Assembly: GCA_046710535.1 (NCBI GenBank)
Contig: JBKEHH010000003.1
Coordinates: forward strand, 62,001 to 126,000
DNA: 64,000 nucleotides
Direction of reading: 5' to 3'
Source: CAWVSB01 sp046710535
Lineage (GTDB): Bacteria > Pseudomonadota > Gammaproteobacteria > Pseudomonadales > CAWVSB01
Shown here piece after piece: positions 35,740-44,278 of this stretch; positions within the stretch are counted from its first letter, which is position 1; each line of letters opens with the position of its first letter. The position numbers and the translations under genes were made by a program. The notes under the pieces are model-generated. The model searched no databases, was not told the DNA's origin, and saw only the letters and a program-made list of their open reading frames with translations.

Positions 35740-36855
35740 CTATAAGTCTTCATAAGCCACTACTTCAAGGTCAAAACCTGAAATAGCATTATATTTTAGC
35801 GGCGCGCCCATTAGCTTTATTTTGCCAACACCCAGTTCACGCAAAATTTGCGAACCAATACCGACAGTAAAATAAGTTTCATCACTTTCGCTAGAATTTA
35901 CTCTTGGACCAGAGCTTATTCCAAGCGCCATTTTTGCATCATGTAAAATATCGGTTTCAGTCTCAGTCCCGCCGAGCAAAACAACTACCCCAGTACCGAC
36001 CTCGCTGACACGATGAATACAGCGGCTAATATTCCAACCAGCTTCTCGATTGGGTAATTGTGCTCCCAACATATCACGAACGCTAGAGGCGACCTGAACT
36101 CGAACCAGAGTTTCTTCGCTAGCGTTAATATCACCTTTACTTAACGCCAAATGCACACGGCCTTCGGTAGTATCTTGAAAGGTATGTAGATTAAACTCAC
36201 CGTGATCAGTTTGCACTGTGCCACTCTCAACCACTTTAATGGTCTTCTCATTGAGTACGCGGTAGTGAATCAAATCGGCTATCGTGCCAATTTTTAGATC
36301 ATGTAGTTTGGCAAACTCTTCTAAATCAGGACGACGCGCCATAGTACCGTCGTCATTCATCACTTCACAAATCACACCAGCAGCATCAAAACCTGCCAAG
36401 CGAGCTAAATCACAAGCCGCCTCAGTATGGCCAGCACGCGATAATACGCCGCCAGGGTTGGCAATCAATGGGAAAATATGACCAGGCTGAGCAATATCTT
36501 CAGCTTTAGCATTGCGAGCAACCGCAGTACGAACTGTATGCGCCCGATCTGCCGCTGAAATACCAGTAGTAACCCCTTCTGCCGCCTCTATCGACACAGT
36601 AAATTTAGTGCCAAAGCCTGATACATTATTCTCAACCATTAATGGCAAATTTAACCGTTGGCAACGCTCTTTGCTCATTGGCAGACAAATAAGTCCACGT
36701 GCATGAGTCGCCATAAAGTTAATATCTTGTGGCGTAACGCACTCAGCTGCTATCACCAAGTCGCCCTCATTTTCACGATCTTCATCGTCCATCAAAACAA
36801 CCATTCGCCCTAGACGAATATCGTTAATCAACTCTTCTGCGGTGTTTAGTGACAT
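35740..36855 (-). CDS. ribBA: 3,4-dihydroxy-2-butanone-4-phosphate synthase with a degenerate GTP-cyclohydrolase II domain
   Basis: A 371-residue two-domain protein. The N-terminal RibB domain (1-205) makes dihydroxybutanone phosphate and has DDEDRENEGDLVIAAE (22-37) and the HARGLIC and GHTEAACDL segments. The C-terminal half aligns in layout with GTP cyclohydrolase II, but the zinc cysteines expected in the ESGTVQ...CLTGD...RCDCG region are absent (VRVQVASSVRDML in place). So the second domain is likely inactive, a RibBX form. RibA must be encoded elsewhere. It sits between ribD and ribH. Confidence 0.93.
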   Translation of the reverse strand: MSLNTAEELINDIRLGRMVVLMDDEDRENEGDLVIAAECVTPQDINFMATHARGLICLPMSKERCQRLNLPLMVENNVSGFGTKFTVSIEAAEGVTTGISAADRAHTVRTAVARNAKAEDIAQPGHIFPLIANPGGVLSRAGHTEAACDLARLAGFDAAGVICEVMNDDGTMARRPDLEEFAKLHDLKIGTIADLIHYRVLNEKTIKVVESGTVQTDHGEFNLHTFQDTTEGRVHLALSKGDINASEETLVRVQVASSVRDMLGAQLPNREAGWNISRCIHRVSEVGTGVVVLLGGTETETDILHDAKMALGISSGPRVNSSESDETYFTVGIGSQILRELGVGKIKLMGAPLKYNAISGFDLEVVAYEDL

Positions 36856-36974
36856 GGGGAATCTCGTATGTACTGTCTAAAATAAGAATTTTCTGGCTGG
36901 GTGCCAATATCAGGCCGCATATTATAGCCCTTTATTCGGGTTTGCGCTCCATTTTAGCGAATTACTGTAAACCC

Positions 36975-38093
36975 CTAGCAGCTATAGCGTAGCCAGGTAT
37001 CGCTGCCTACTTTGCGGCTGTCAATTAGCACTAACTCACGTTTTTCGGCCATTACATTCAAATCTAAATTTAGTAACGGTTTGGCACTAGAACCCAACAA
37101 CACCGGCGCTTGAAATACATGCAATTCATCAGCCAAACCTTGCTCAACAAAACTACCCGACAAGGTGGCACCAGCCTCTACCATGACTTGATTACAGCCT
37201 TTTTCTTTGGCCAGCCATTTTAGCAAAGCGGATAAATCTATCCGATTATCCCCTCCTCCTAGCTGTAAGACCCTGACCCCTGCTGCTTTTAATTGCTGTT
37301 GTTTCTCAATATTGTCAGTGGCACAAACAACTAAGGTATCGCCGTCTTGCTGTAATATTTTTGCGGTTAGTGGAATCTTAAGACTAGAATCCAGCACAAC
37401 TCTTAACGGCTGACGAACAACATCGCTGCCATAAGGCTCTAACCAATCCTCAACCCTTACCGTTAGTGACGAGTCGTCCTGCAATATTGAATCGACACCG
37501 GTGACAATGGCACAACTTGCCGCACGCAACTTTTGCACCTGATAACGCGCTTGCGGCCCGGTAATCCACTGGCTTTCACCGCTGGCCATTGCGGTGCGGC
37601 CATCTAAACTGCTGGCTAACTTAACAATTACCTTTGGCACGCCGCTTGTCATGCGCTGATAAAAGCCTGCCAGAAATTGCCTAGCTTGCGCTTCTAACAA
37701 ACCGCATTCTACCTGCACTCCAGCATCTTTTAATTTTGCCAGGCCACTACTGGAAACAACTGGATTAGGATCTTCCATTGCCGCGACAACTCGAACCACT
37801 CCCGCAGTTATCAAGCCATTACTACAAGGCGGGGTTCGTCCATAGTGACTACAAGGCTCCAAAGTCACATACGCTGTGGCACCGGTAGTGTTAGCGCCCG
37901 CCACTTTCATTGCCATCACTTCGCCATGCGCACCACCGGCTGGCTGGGTATAACCTTCACCCACTATTTTACCGTCTTTTACTAACACACAGCCGACACT
38001 GGGGTTAGGCGCCGTGGTATACAAACCTTTAGCCGCCAGTTTTAACGCCCGGGCCATATAGCGCCTGTCGATAACTGCCTGTGAATCACTCAT
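36975..38093 (-). CDS. ribD: Bifunctional riboflavin deaminase/reductase RibD
   Basis: RibD, 372 residues: an N-terminal cytidine-deaminase-fold domain and a C-terminal NADPH reductase domain, acting on the first pyrimidine intermediates of riboflavin. PAGGAHGEVMAMK (position of the zinc HAE motif, here HGE) and EPCSHYGRTPPC are the zinc motifs. ITGPQARYQVQKLRA begins the reductase domain, with the closing DELHVFQAPVLLGSS. The HGE form with Gly in place of Ala is common. It overlaps nrdR by one base (TAATG). Confidence 0.95.
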   Translation of the reverse strand: MSDSQAVIDRRYMARALKLAAKGLYTTAPNPSVGCVLVKDGKIVGEGYTQPAGGAHGEVMAMKVAGANTTGATAYVTLEPCSHYGRTPPCSNGLITAGVVRVVAAMEDPNPVVSSSGLAKLKDAGVQVECGLLEAQARQFLAGFYQRMTSGVPKVIVKLASSLDGRTAMASGESQWITGPQARYQVQKLRAASCAIVTGVDSILQDDSSLTVRVEDWLEPYGSDVVRQPLRVVLDSSLKIPLTAKILQQDGDTLVVCATDNIEKQQQLKAAGVRVLQLGGGDNRIDLSALLKWLAKEKGCNQVMVEAGATLSGSFVEQGLADELHVFQAPVLLGSSAKPLLNLDLNVMAEKRELVLIDSRKVGSDTWLRYSC

Positions 38094-38575
38094 TAGCTAT
38101 CTTGCTCACTATTTTTCAGCGCTTCATTCTTTTCAAGTAAGTCCAGCTCATGCCTAAACTCTTTTAAGTCTTTAAAATCTCGATACACCGAGGCAAAGCG
38201 CACATAGGCAACTTCGTCCATCTCGCGCAGCACCTCCATCACTTTTTCACCGATAATAACCGACGATATTTCCCGTTCACCGGTAGCCTGTAATTGGTGC
38301 TTAATTTTATGAATACAGGCTTCAATCTCATCAACCGATACCGGCCGTTTCTCTAAAGCCTTAGAAATACCACGGCGCATTTTGTCTTCGTCAAATGGCT
38401 CACGGGTGCCATCACCTTTTATTACTTTGGGCAGCAACAGCTCTGCCGTTTCAAAAGTGGTGAAACGCTCAGAGCAGCTAATACATTCGCGCCTACGACG
38501 AATTTGATCGCCTTCGGTAACCAGACGAGAGTCGATAACTTTAGTTTCAACCGCGCGACAAAAAGGGCAATACAT
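38093..38575 (-). CDS. nrdR: Transcriptional repressor NrdR
   Basis: NrdR, 160 residues, an ATP-cone-containing repressor of ribonucleotide reductase genes. The zinc ribbon MYCPFCRAVETKVIDSR...CISCSERFTTFE (residues 3-38) and the ATP-cone (PFDEDKMRRGI onward) are diagnostic. It is the first gene of the rib operon. Its 5' flank carries the heptanucleotide array 29 bases upstream of the start, so array length may affect its promoter. Confidence is high. Confidence 0.97.
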   Translation of the reverse strand: MYCPFCRAVETKVIDSRLVTEGDQIRRRRECISCSERFTTFETAELLLPKVIKGDGTREPFDEDKMRRGISKALEKRPVSVDEIEACIHKIKHQLQATGEREISSVIIGEKVMEVLREMDEVAYVRFASVYRDFKDLKEFRHELDLLEKNEALKNSEQDS

Positions 38576-38603
38576 ACGCTATATTTCCTGATTTAATTAA
38601 TAA

Positions 38604-38778
38604 TTAATACTTAATACTTAATACTTAATACTTAATACTTAATACTTAATACTTAATACTTAATACTTAATACTTAATACTTAATACTTAATACTTAATA
38701 CTTAATACTTAATACTTAATGCTTAATGCTTAATGCTTAATATTTAATGTTTAAAGCTTAAAGCTTAAAGCTTAAAGC
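38604..38778. repeat. Heptanucleotide tandem repeat, 25 units
   Basis: Exactly 25 contiguous seven-base units fill 38604-38778. The first 16 units are TTAATAC without a single change (38604-38715). They are followed by three TTAATGC, one TTAATAT, one TTAATGT and four TTAAAGC. The units therefore become more diverged towards the plus-strand gene, a pattern expected of slippage-driven expansion at one end. The block separates nrdR (minus) and the FAD oxidoreductase (plus), is very AT-rich and lies outside any coding frame. Seven-base units can change promoter spacing, so phase variation is possible. Confidence 0.95.
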
Positions 38779-38795
38779 TTAACATAGAATAAATT

Positions 38796-40199
38796 ATGAC
38801 TAAGCTTAACGATATAAGTTTTTGGTTTGACGAATTGGCAGATAAGACGCCCTCTCGTCAGCCATTAACAGCAGGCCTGCAAGTAGATGTGGCCATTATT
38901 GGTGCCGGTTATACCGGTTTATGGGCCGCCTATTATCTACAGCAACAACAGCCAAGCTTGAGCATCGCTATCGTCGAGGCAGAGGTGGTAGGTTTTGGCG
39001 CATCGGGCCGCAACGGCGGTTGGTTAATGGGCGAAGTTGAAGGCCAGCGAGACTATTTAGAACCACTGCCCCCAACCCAGCGCCAAGCAGGCTATGACGC
39101 CATTTACGACACTGTTGATGAAGTCGGCCGCGTCTGCATTAAAGAACAAATTGATTGCGACTATCATAAAGGCGGCACGATATACGCCGCTGCTCGCTAT
39201 CAAGAACAATTAACGCGACTAAAAAAAACCTATGACCATTACGCTACAAACAGTGATAAAGATTATCAGTGGCTGTCTAAAACCGAACTGGAACAACACG
39301 TTAATATGCGCGGTGGGCTAGCCGGTATTTACACCCCCCACTGCGCGGCTATTCAGCCAGCAAAATTAGCCCAAGGTCTGGCTGGGGGTATCGAAGCCAA
39401 GGGCGTAAAAATATTTGAGCAAAGTCGCGTAACCAACGTCACTAATAAAACCATTTTTACTGACCATGGTTCCATTAAGGCCGATATTATTATTGCCGCC
39501 ACTGAAGGCTTCTCAGACGGCTTGCTAAATATAAACAAATACGCCATACCCATTCAAAGCCACGTAATTGCCACCGAGCCATTAACAGAAAACCAATGGC
39601 GTAATATCGGCTTAGACAATAGACCAACTTTTTCCGACACCAGTCGCATGTCAACTTATGGCCAGCGCTCGAAAGACAACCGTATAGTCTTTGGTGCTCG
39701 TGGCCAATATGAATTTGGCGGCAAAGTTCGCGGCAAATTTTCTACTCAGGATTCATTATTTAAGTTTCAAAAAACCTTACTAGTTGATTTATTCCCGAGC
39801 TTAGAAAATACCGCAATCACTCACTGCTGGGGTGGCACCCTCGGTATGGCACGTAAATTTAGACCTTACGCAATTTGGGATAAAACTACTGGCTTAGCAA
39901 ATGCTGGCGGTTATGGCGGCGAAGGCGTCGGCGCAAGTAGTTTATTTGCCCGCACTCTGGTAGATATGATTTTAGAGCGAGACACGCAGCTAGCCAGTAT
40001 GCCCTGGGCTTTTTCGAACGCCAGCCACCAAAGCGCTCTAAAAAAATGGGAGCCAGAGCCCATTCGCTGGCTAACCTACAAAGCAATGCTGGCGGTATTC
40101 AATTGGGAAGAGAACGTACACTGTGACAACAACTCTCCCCCTTGGCAGCGCTCATTTGCAATGAAGCTAGCAGACTCTTTAGAAACAATACTGAGTTAG
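38796..40199 (+). CDS. FAD-dependent oxidoreductase (DAO/PuuB-like)
   Basis: A 467-residue flavoenzyme of the D-amino-acid oxidase superfamily, like gamma-glutamylputrescine oxidase PuuB. VDVAIIGAGYTGLWAAYYL (30-48) binds the FAD adenine, and VVGFGASGRNGGWL is the second flavin motif. The C-terminal GLANAGGYGGEGVGASSLF segment is typical. The start ATG 38796 has no Shine-Dalgarno sequence, and the repeat array ends 18 bases upstream. A primary or secondary amine is the likely substrate, inferred from the family only. Confidence 0.9.
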   Translation: MTKLNDISFWFDELADKTPSRQPLTAGLQVDVAIIGAGYTGLWAAYYLQQQQPSLSIAIVEAEVVGFGASGRNGGWLMGEVEGQRDYLEPLPPTQRQAGYDAIYDTVDEVGRVCIKEQIDCDYHKGGTIYAAARYQEQLTRLKKTYDHYATNSDKDYQWLSKTELEQHVNMRGGLAGIYTPHCAAIQPAKLAQGLAGGIEAKGVKIFEQSRVTNVTNKTIFTDHGSIKADIIIAATEGFSDGLLNINKYAIPIQSHVIATEPLTENQWRNIGLDNRPTFSDTSRMSTYGQRSKDNRIVFGARGQYEFGGKVRGKFSTQDSLFKFQKTLLVDLFPSLENTAITHCWGGTLGMARKFRPYAIWDKTTGLANAGGYGGEGVGASSLFARTLVDMILERDTQLASMPWAFSNASHQSALKKWEPEPIRWLTYKAMLAVFNWEENVHCDNNSPPWQRSFAMKLADSLETILS

Positions 40200-40214
40200 T
40201 TTTTTTGTGCGTAC

Positions 40215-40243
40215 AAAAAAGCCCCGCAACAGCGAGGCTTTTT
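40215..40243. terminator. Bidirectional terminator between convergent genes
   Basis: AAAAAGCC(C)CGC-AACA-GCG(A)GGCTTTTT: an inverted repeat with A and T runs on both sides, one mismatch. It serves the plus-strand oxidoreductase and the minus-strand glyA that converge here. Confidence 0.88.
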
Positions 40244-40256
40244 AAATCGCTATAAT

Positions 40257-41519
40257 TTAGCCATAAACCGGAAAGCGTGCGCAAACTTCTAGCACTTTAG
40301 CTTTCACTGCAGGAATAACTGTTTCAGAAGTACCGTTTTCTAAACTACCAAGCACGTCACACATCCAATGAGTTAGATCTACGGTTTCTTTCTCGCCAAA
40401 ACCACGAGTAGTAATCGCCGGCGTACCAACACGCAGGCCACTAGTAACAAACGGCGAGCGCGGGTCGTTAGGTACGGCGTTTTTATTTACCGTAATAAAC
40501 GCTGCACCCAAGGCCGCATCTGCATCCTTACCGGTGTACTCTTTGCCAACTAGGTTAACCAGCATCAAGTGATTATCGGTGCCACCAGAGACGATATTAA
40601 TACCGCGTTTCATAAAGGTTGCTGCCATGGTTCTAGCATTATCAATAACATGCTGCTGATACACTTTGTATTCTGGCGTCATCGCTTCTTTAAAGCTTAC
40701 CGCTTTCGCGGCAATAACATGCATTAATGGGCCACCTTGGCCACCAGGAAATACCGCTGACTGAAATTTCTTTTCCAGCTCAGGGTTAGCCTTAGCCAAA
40801 ATTACACCGCCGCGAGGGCCGCGCAATGTTTTGTGCGTAGTTGAGGTACAAACGTCGGCAAATGGCACTGGGTTTGGGTACAAACCCGCTGCAATTAAAC
40901 CGGCAACATGCGCCATATCGACCCACAAGTAGGCACCTACTTTGTCGGCAACATCTCTAAACCGCTGCCAGTCAACTATCCGGCTGTAAGCAGAAAACCC
41001 AGCAATAATCATCGCTGGCTTATGCTCAAGCGCTAGCGCTTCGACTTGATCGTAATCAATCTCACCGGTTTCATTAATCAAACCGTATTGAATGGCGTTG
41101 TAGTGCTTACCAGAAAAGTTTGGCGCCGCGCCATGAGTCAAATGACCACCCGCATCCAAGCTCATACCTAAAATGGTGTCGCCTGGCTTAATCAGCGCTT
41201 GAAACACTGCGCTATTTGCCTGCGAGCCGGAGTGCGGCTGAACGTTGGCATAATCTGCGCCAAACAAAGCTTTTACTCGCTCCACCGCTAAGGTTTCAGC
41301 AATATCAACATATTCACAGCCACCGTAATAACGTTTGCCAGAGTAGCCCTCGGCATATTTGTTGGTCATCTGCCCACCTTGGGCTTCCATAACCAGCGGG
41401 CTGGTGTAGTTTTCAGAGGCAATTAGCTCGATATGCTCTTCCTGACGCTTATCTTCAGCTTGCATGGCTTGCCATAATTCGGGGTCATAACTTGCGATTT
41501 TAATCGACTTATCAAACAT
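40257..41519 (-). CDS. glyA: Serine hydroxymethyltransferase
   Basis: GlyA, 420 residues, pyridoxal-phosphate enzyme converting serine and tetrahydrofolate to glycine and methylene-THF. EEHIELIASENYTS, NKYAEGYSGKRYYGG (landmarks), and the Lys-containing VCTSTTHKTLRGPRGGVILA bearing the PLP Lys are all present. ATG 41519 gives the canonical N-terminus MFDKSIK; the frame continues upstream to 41582 without need. In many gammaproteobacteria glyA lies beside nrdR, and here an oxidoreductase lies between them. Confidence is very high. Confidence 0.97.
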   Translation of the reverse strand: MFDKSIKIASYDPELWQAMQAEDKRQEEHIELIASENYTSPLVMEAQGGQMTNKYAEGYSGKRYYGGCEYVDIAETLAVERVKALFGADYANVQPHSGSQANSAVFQALIKPGDTILGMSLDAGGHLTHGAAPNFSGKHYNAIQYGLINETGEIDYDQVEALALEHKPAMIIAGFSAYSRIVDWQRFRDVADKVGAYLWVDMAHVAGLIAAGLYPNPVPFADVCTSTTHKTLRGPRGGVILAKANPELEKKFQSAVFPGGQGGPLMHVIAAKAVSFKEAMTPEYKVYQQHVIDNARTMAATFMKRGINIVSGGTDNHLMLVNLVGKEYTGKDADAALGAAFITVNKNAVPNDPRSPFVTSGLRVGTPAITTRGFGEKETVDLTHWMCDVLGSLENGTSETVIPAVKAKVLEVCARFPVYG

Positions 41520-41635
41520 TACGCGGGCTCCAGCGAGGTGGTTGAAAAAAGAGCTCGAATTGTACACAAAACATGGGTTCAAGAGAACGAGAAATCACCC
41601 CTATCCACATTAACTTTACTGATTTAGCCGATAAT

Positions 41636-42835
41636 CTAGCTAAGCGCCTGCCATAACTTAAACAAACCCAAGCCAGACACAACGGCGACTACCCCAGCGC
41701 CTAATATATTGGCCCATAGTTTGTTGCGATAAGCGCCCAACAAATCGCTTCGGTTCATCACCACTAGCAAAAATACCGCTACCATTGGCAACAAAAAACC
41801 ATTGGTGGCTTGAGCAAACAAAATAGCCGTTATCGGCTTAGTGCCTAGTGCCGCAACAGTAGCGCCAACAATTAAGACCAGCGCCCAAATTGCCTTAAAC
41901 CGTGTATCACTCATATTAGTTGGCCAGCCCATAGCACCAGACACAGCATAGGCCGCGGCCAATGGCGAAGTAACCGCACTGGTTAAACCGGCGGCAAATA
42001 GACCTATTGCAAAAAAATACTTAGCAGATGCACCAAGCACTGGCTCTAACTGATGAGCCATCGTTTGTGCTGAAAACGCCACATCCTTGCCAAAAAATGT
42101 GCTGGCAGCAGTTATCACAATTGCCAAGGTTATTAGGCCACCAAAACTGATAGCCAAGGCACTGTCTTTGCGCGATTCAGCTAACGCTTCATCGACAGAG
42201 GCGTTGTCTGACCACTTTTCTTGCACCAAACTTGAGTGTAAAAACAAATTATATGGCACTACAGTCGTGCCAATTAAGGCAATCACCGTCAAGGTAGCGC
42301 CGGTTGGTAAACTAGGCTTAAACAAACCAGACAGCACCGCACCAATATCCGGCTTAACCATTAACATCGTTATCAAAAAGACCGTACTCATTACAGCCAC
42401 CATGACTATTAGGCCACGCTCTACTACCTTATATTTACCTGATGCCAGCAAGGCGAAAGCAATTCCCGCCACCAGCAAACACCATACCCAGCGCTCAACC
42501 GGCGTGATTGCCGCTAAGCCTAATGATGAACCAGCAATATTTCCCGACTCGTAAGCAGCATTGCCAAACCCAATGGCCAAAACCACCAAAACAATCGACA
42601 AGTTAGCGAATACTTTATTATTAAATGTAGTCCGCATGGCTTCGGCTAAACCTTTACCGGTAACTAAGCCTAAACGAGCGGCCATTTCTTGCAATACAAT
42701 CGTTGCGACGACTGAAAACAACAGCGCCCATAACAAGGCAAAGCCATAGTTAGCTCCGGCAGCGCTAGCGGTAGTGACAGTACCAGGGCCAATAAAGGCC
42801 GCCATGATTAGCAGCCCTGGTCCAAAACGTTTCAC
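41636..42835 (-). CDS. NRAMP-family metal transporter with non-canonical metal-site motifs
   Basis: A 399-residue integral membrane protein with about 11 helices in the NRAMP fold. The canonical helix-1 DPGN motif is replaced by FIGPGTVTTA (residues 15-24), and helix 6 shows TTVVPYNLFLHSS where MPH is canonical, so the Asp and Met metal ligands are missing. It resembles a group of bacterial NRAMP-related proteins with GPGT. Transport of Mn or Fe should not be assumed; another ion is plausible. No regulator is adjacent, and its start is followed upstream by the broken DksA-like gene. Confidence 0.85.
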   Translation of the reverse strand: MKRFGPGLLIMAAFIGPGTVTTASAAGANYGFALLWALLFSVVATIVLQEMAARLGLVTGKGLAEAMRTTFNNKVFANLSIVLVVLAIGFGNAAYESGNIAGSSLGLAAITPVERWVWCLLVAGIAFALLASGKYKVVERGLIVMVAVMSTVFLITMLMVKPDIGAVLSGLFKPSLPTGATLTVIALIGTTVVPYNLFLHSSLVQEKWSDNASVDEALAESRKDSALAISFGGLITLAIVITAASTFFGKDVAFSAQTMAHQLEPVLGASAKYFFAIGLFAAGLTSAVTSPLAAAYAVSGAMGWPTNMSDTRFKAIWALVLIVGATVAALGTKPITAILFAQATNGFLLPMVAVFLLVVMNRSDLLGAYRNKLWANILGAGVVAVVSGLGLFKLWQALS

Positions 42836-42912
42836 GCATTAACCTCATTATAATTGTTAACCGATCATAACAGTTACCTAGTTACTCTGAGAAGTGACTA
42901 CTTTAGCCGCAA

Positions 42913-43236
42913 TTACTCAGAACAGTTCATACAGCGGATGGCCTCGGGGATTATCGATAGGCGGCCAGCATCGATATCTTCACCGCAATTGATACAGACA
43001 TCATACCTTCGGTGCTCAAGGCGCGCTGATGCGGCATCAATATCGTTAATCGATGCTTGGGCTTCATTGTCGATAGTGTCTATGACTTCGTCATTTTCGC
43101 GCTCAATAGCCTGCTCTGCCCAATCATGCGAGTGCTTTTGGGTAACATTAATTTTAATACTGTCTACTCGCGACTAAAGATGCGCGCGTTTTAGACGCAA
43201 CTTGGCAATAACATCGATATAAGATTGTTCAGTCAT
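42913..43236 (-). pseudogene. TraR/DksA-type zinc-finger protein with an in-frame TAG
   Basis: On the minus strand ATG 43236 starts MTEQSYIDVIAKLRLKRAHL, then meets TAG at codon 21 (43174-43176). The frame continues SRVDSIKINVTQKHSHDWAE to a zinc finger CINCGEDI...IRCMNCSE and a TAA at 42913, 107 codons in all. AEQAIERENDEVIDTI is typical of a DksA/TraR-like family. There is no alternative ATG after the stop before the finger. It was probably a functional regulator before a nonsense change such as TTG to TAG. It overlaps closely with the YdcH remnant just upstream. Confidence 0.75.
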
Positions 43237-43239
43237 CAC

Positions 43240-43471
43240 CTACGCCTCTTTGGTGAGCATTCGATACAGTTCATCTTTTAAATAGACCCGATGAATTTTT
43301 TACTCTGCTTCTGTTTGAGTACTGACCGGCACTGCTTCATTTTCCATTTTTTCTATTTCCATGATATTCATCAAGTAATTTTCTAAAGTGGGCATTTTCG
43401 GTTTTCAGTTGATGAATCTTGGTCTTCAAATGCGGGAATTCACTAACTAAATGATGATGTTCTACGATCAT
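43240..43471 (-). pseudogene. YdcH/DUF465-family gene with frameshift and stop
   Basis: ATG 43471 with an intact AGGAGA ribosome-binding site opens MIVEHHHLVSEFPHLKTKIHQL..., matching YdcH (DUF465). After RKLLDEYH the frame shifts; deleting one G of CATGG would restore EIEKMENEAVPVSTQTEAE. A TAA then interrupts the sequence before KIHRVYLKDELYRMLTKEA. So two inactivating changes are visible in one short gene. Its TAG (43240-43242) sits 3 bases before the DksA-like start, so the two were an operon. YdcH homologues have unknown function. Confidence 0.75.
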
Positions 43472-43784
43472 AGTTTTCTCCTAAGATTATTAACATTGCG
43501 ATCAGCATAGCTATCTGGTGAGGCCAAACCATGATCTAAATCAGACTGACAACTAGTTACCTATGCGACAAAACAATAACTGCGCCACTGCACCAAATAT
43601 TCCCACAGCAGGTCCTTTTAGCGCACTAATATTGAGATATCGCACCAAATAGGCACCGGGTTTAGCTCTACAAGCTAACAATATCGAGAGCAATAGCGAC
43701 GCATTACATAAAATTCATATTGGCATCAAACTTGCAGTTGTATCAGCGCAAACCCAATTAAACATCACCAACTAGGAGAATATC
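43472..43784. other. Intergenic region without a supported gene
   Basis: No convincing gene, hairpin or tRNA was found here. The minus strand has an open stretch of about 50 codons near 43555-43715 (ending LLFCRIGN), without an ATG, so it is not called. The plus strand has a good GGAG-type ribosome-binding site near 43774 for the next gene. Confidence 0.5.
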
Positions 43785-44207
43785 GTGAGTGATAGAGCGT
43801 GGCTACTTAAGCCAGAACCCCTCAAAGTTGCTAAAACATGTATTCAATTAGTACAGGGCGACATAAATGTAAAACTGCCATTATCACACCCTCAATTTTT
43901 GGAAATGTTAAACGACTACGCCGATATGATGGAGTCGACGCTACTTAGACAATCAGTGCAACGACTAAACTCATTAGCTGGAGCCCAGGGTGAGGTGTTT
44001 TTGAAAAACGCCGTCGGCGACAATGTGGTCCAGCACCCCTCGCATGTGCCAGCTAGAAATAATACTAACGGGGCGGTTAGCAATATCTCGAATACGCCGT
44101 CTAGAGACGAGAACGAGACCATGACGTATCGCGGTAAAATCTATAAACGCTGGCAAGGCAGCAAAGAGTTTTCTGGTTTATATCGCGGCCAAGCGAGATA
44201 TAGCTAA
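43785..44207 (+). CDS. Hypothetical protein with a C-terminal YRG-rich segment
   Basis: A 140-residue protein of unknown function starting with GTG 43785, 6 bases after AGGAG. The N-terminal 60 residues are helical (KVAKTCIQLVQGDINVKLPLSH...). A polar linker of about 40 residues follows. The C-terminus TYRGKIYKRWQGSKEFSGLYRG carries a duplicated YRG, reminiscent of the DUF4278 (MTYRG) motif but too short to assign. It lies upstream of ettA with a 71-base gap. I do not recognise it. Confidence 0.65.
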   Translation: MSDRAWLLKPEPLKVAKTCIQLVQGDINVKLPLSHPQFLEMLNDYADMMESTLLRQSVQRLNSLAGAQGEVFLKNAVGDNVVQHPSHVPARNNTNGAVSNISNTPSRDENETMTYRGKIYKRWQGSKEFSGLYRGQARYS

Positions 44208-44278
44208 GGCTATTCTCCCACTCACAAGCGGTTTACGCTAAAATGCTTGTCTAATTTTTTACCAAGCAGGCAAACAGC

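Noticed and set aside
38604..38778. CRISPR array
   Set aside because: Units are seven bases with no spacers, so this is simple tandem repetition.
42854..43177. A 107-codon plus-strand ORF upstream of the NRAMP gene
   Set aside because: It is the antisense shadow of the decayed DksA-like gene; the minus strand shows a recognised zinc-finger pattern.
43555..43715. Minus-strand open stretch ending in LLFCRIGN
   Set aside because: No ATG, no ribosome-binding site and no recognised family; likely chance or old relic.
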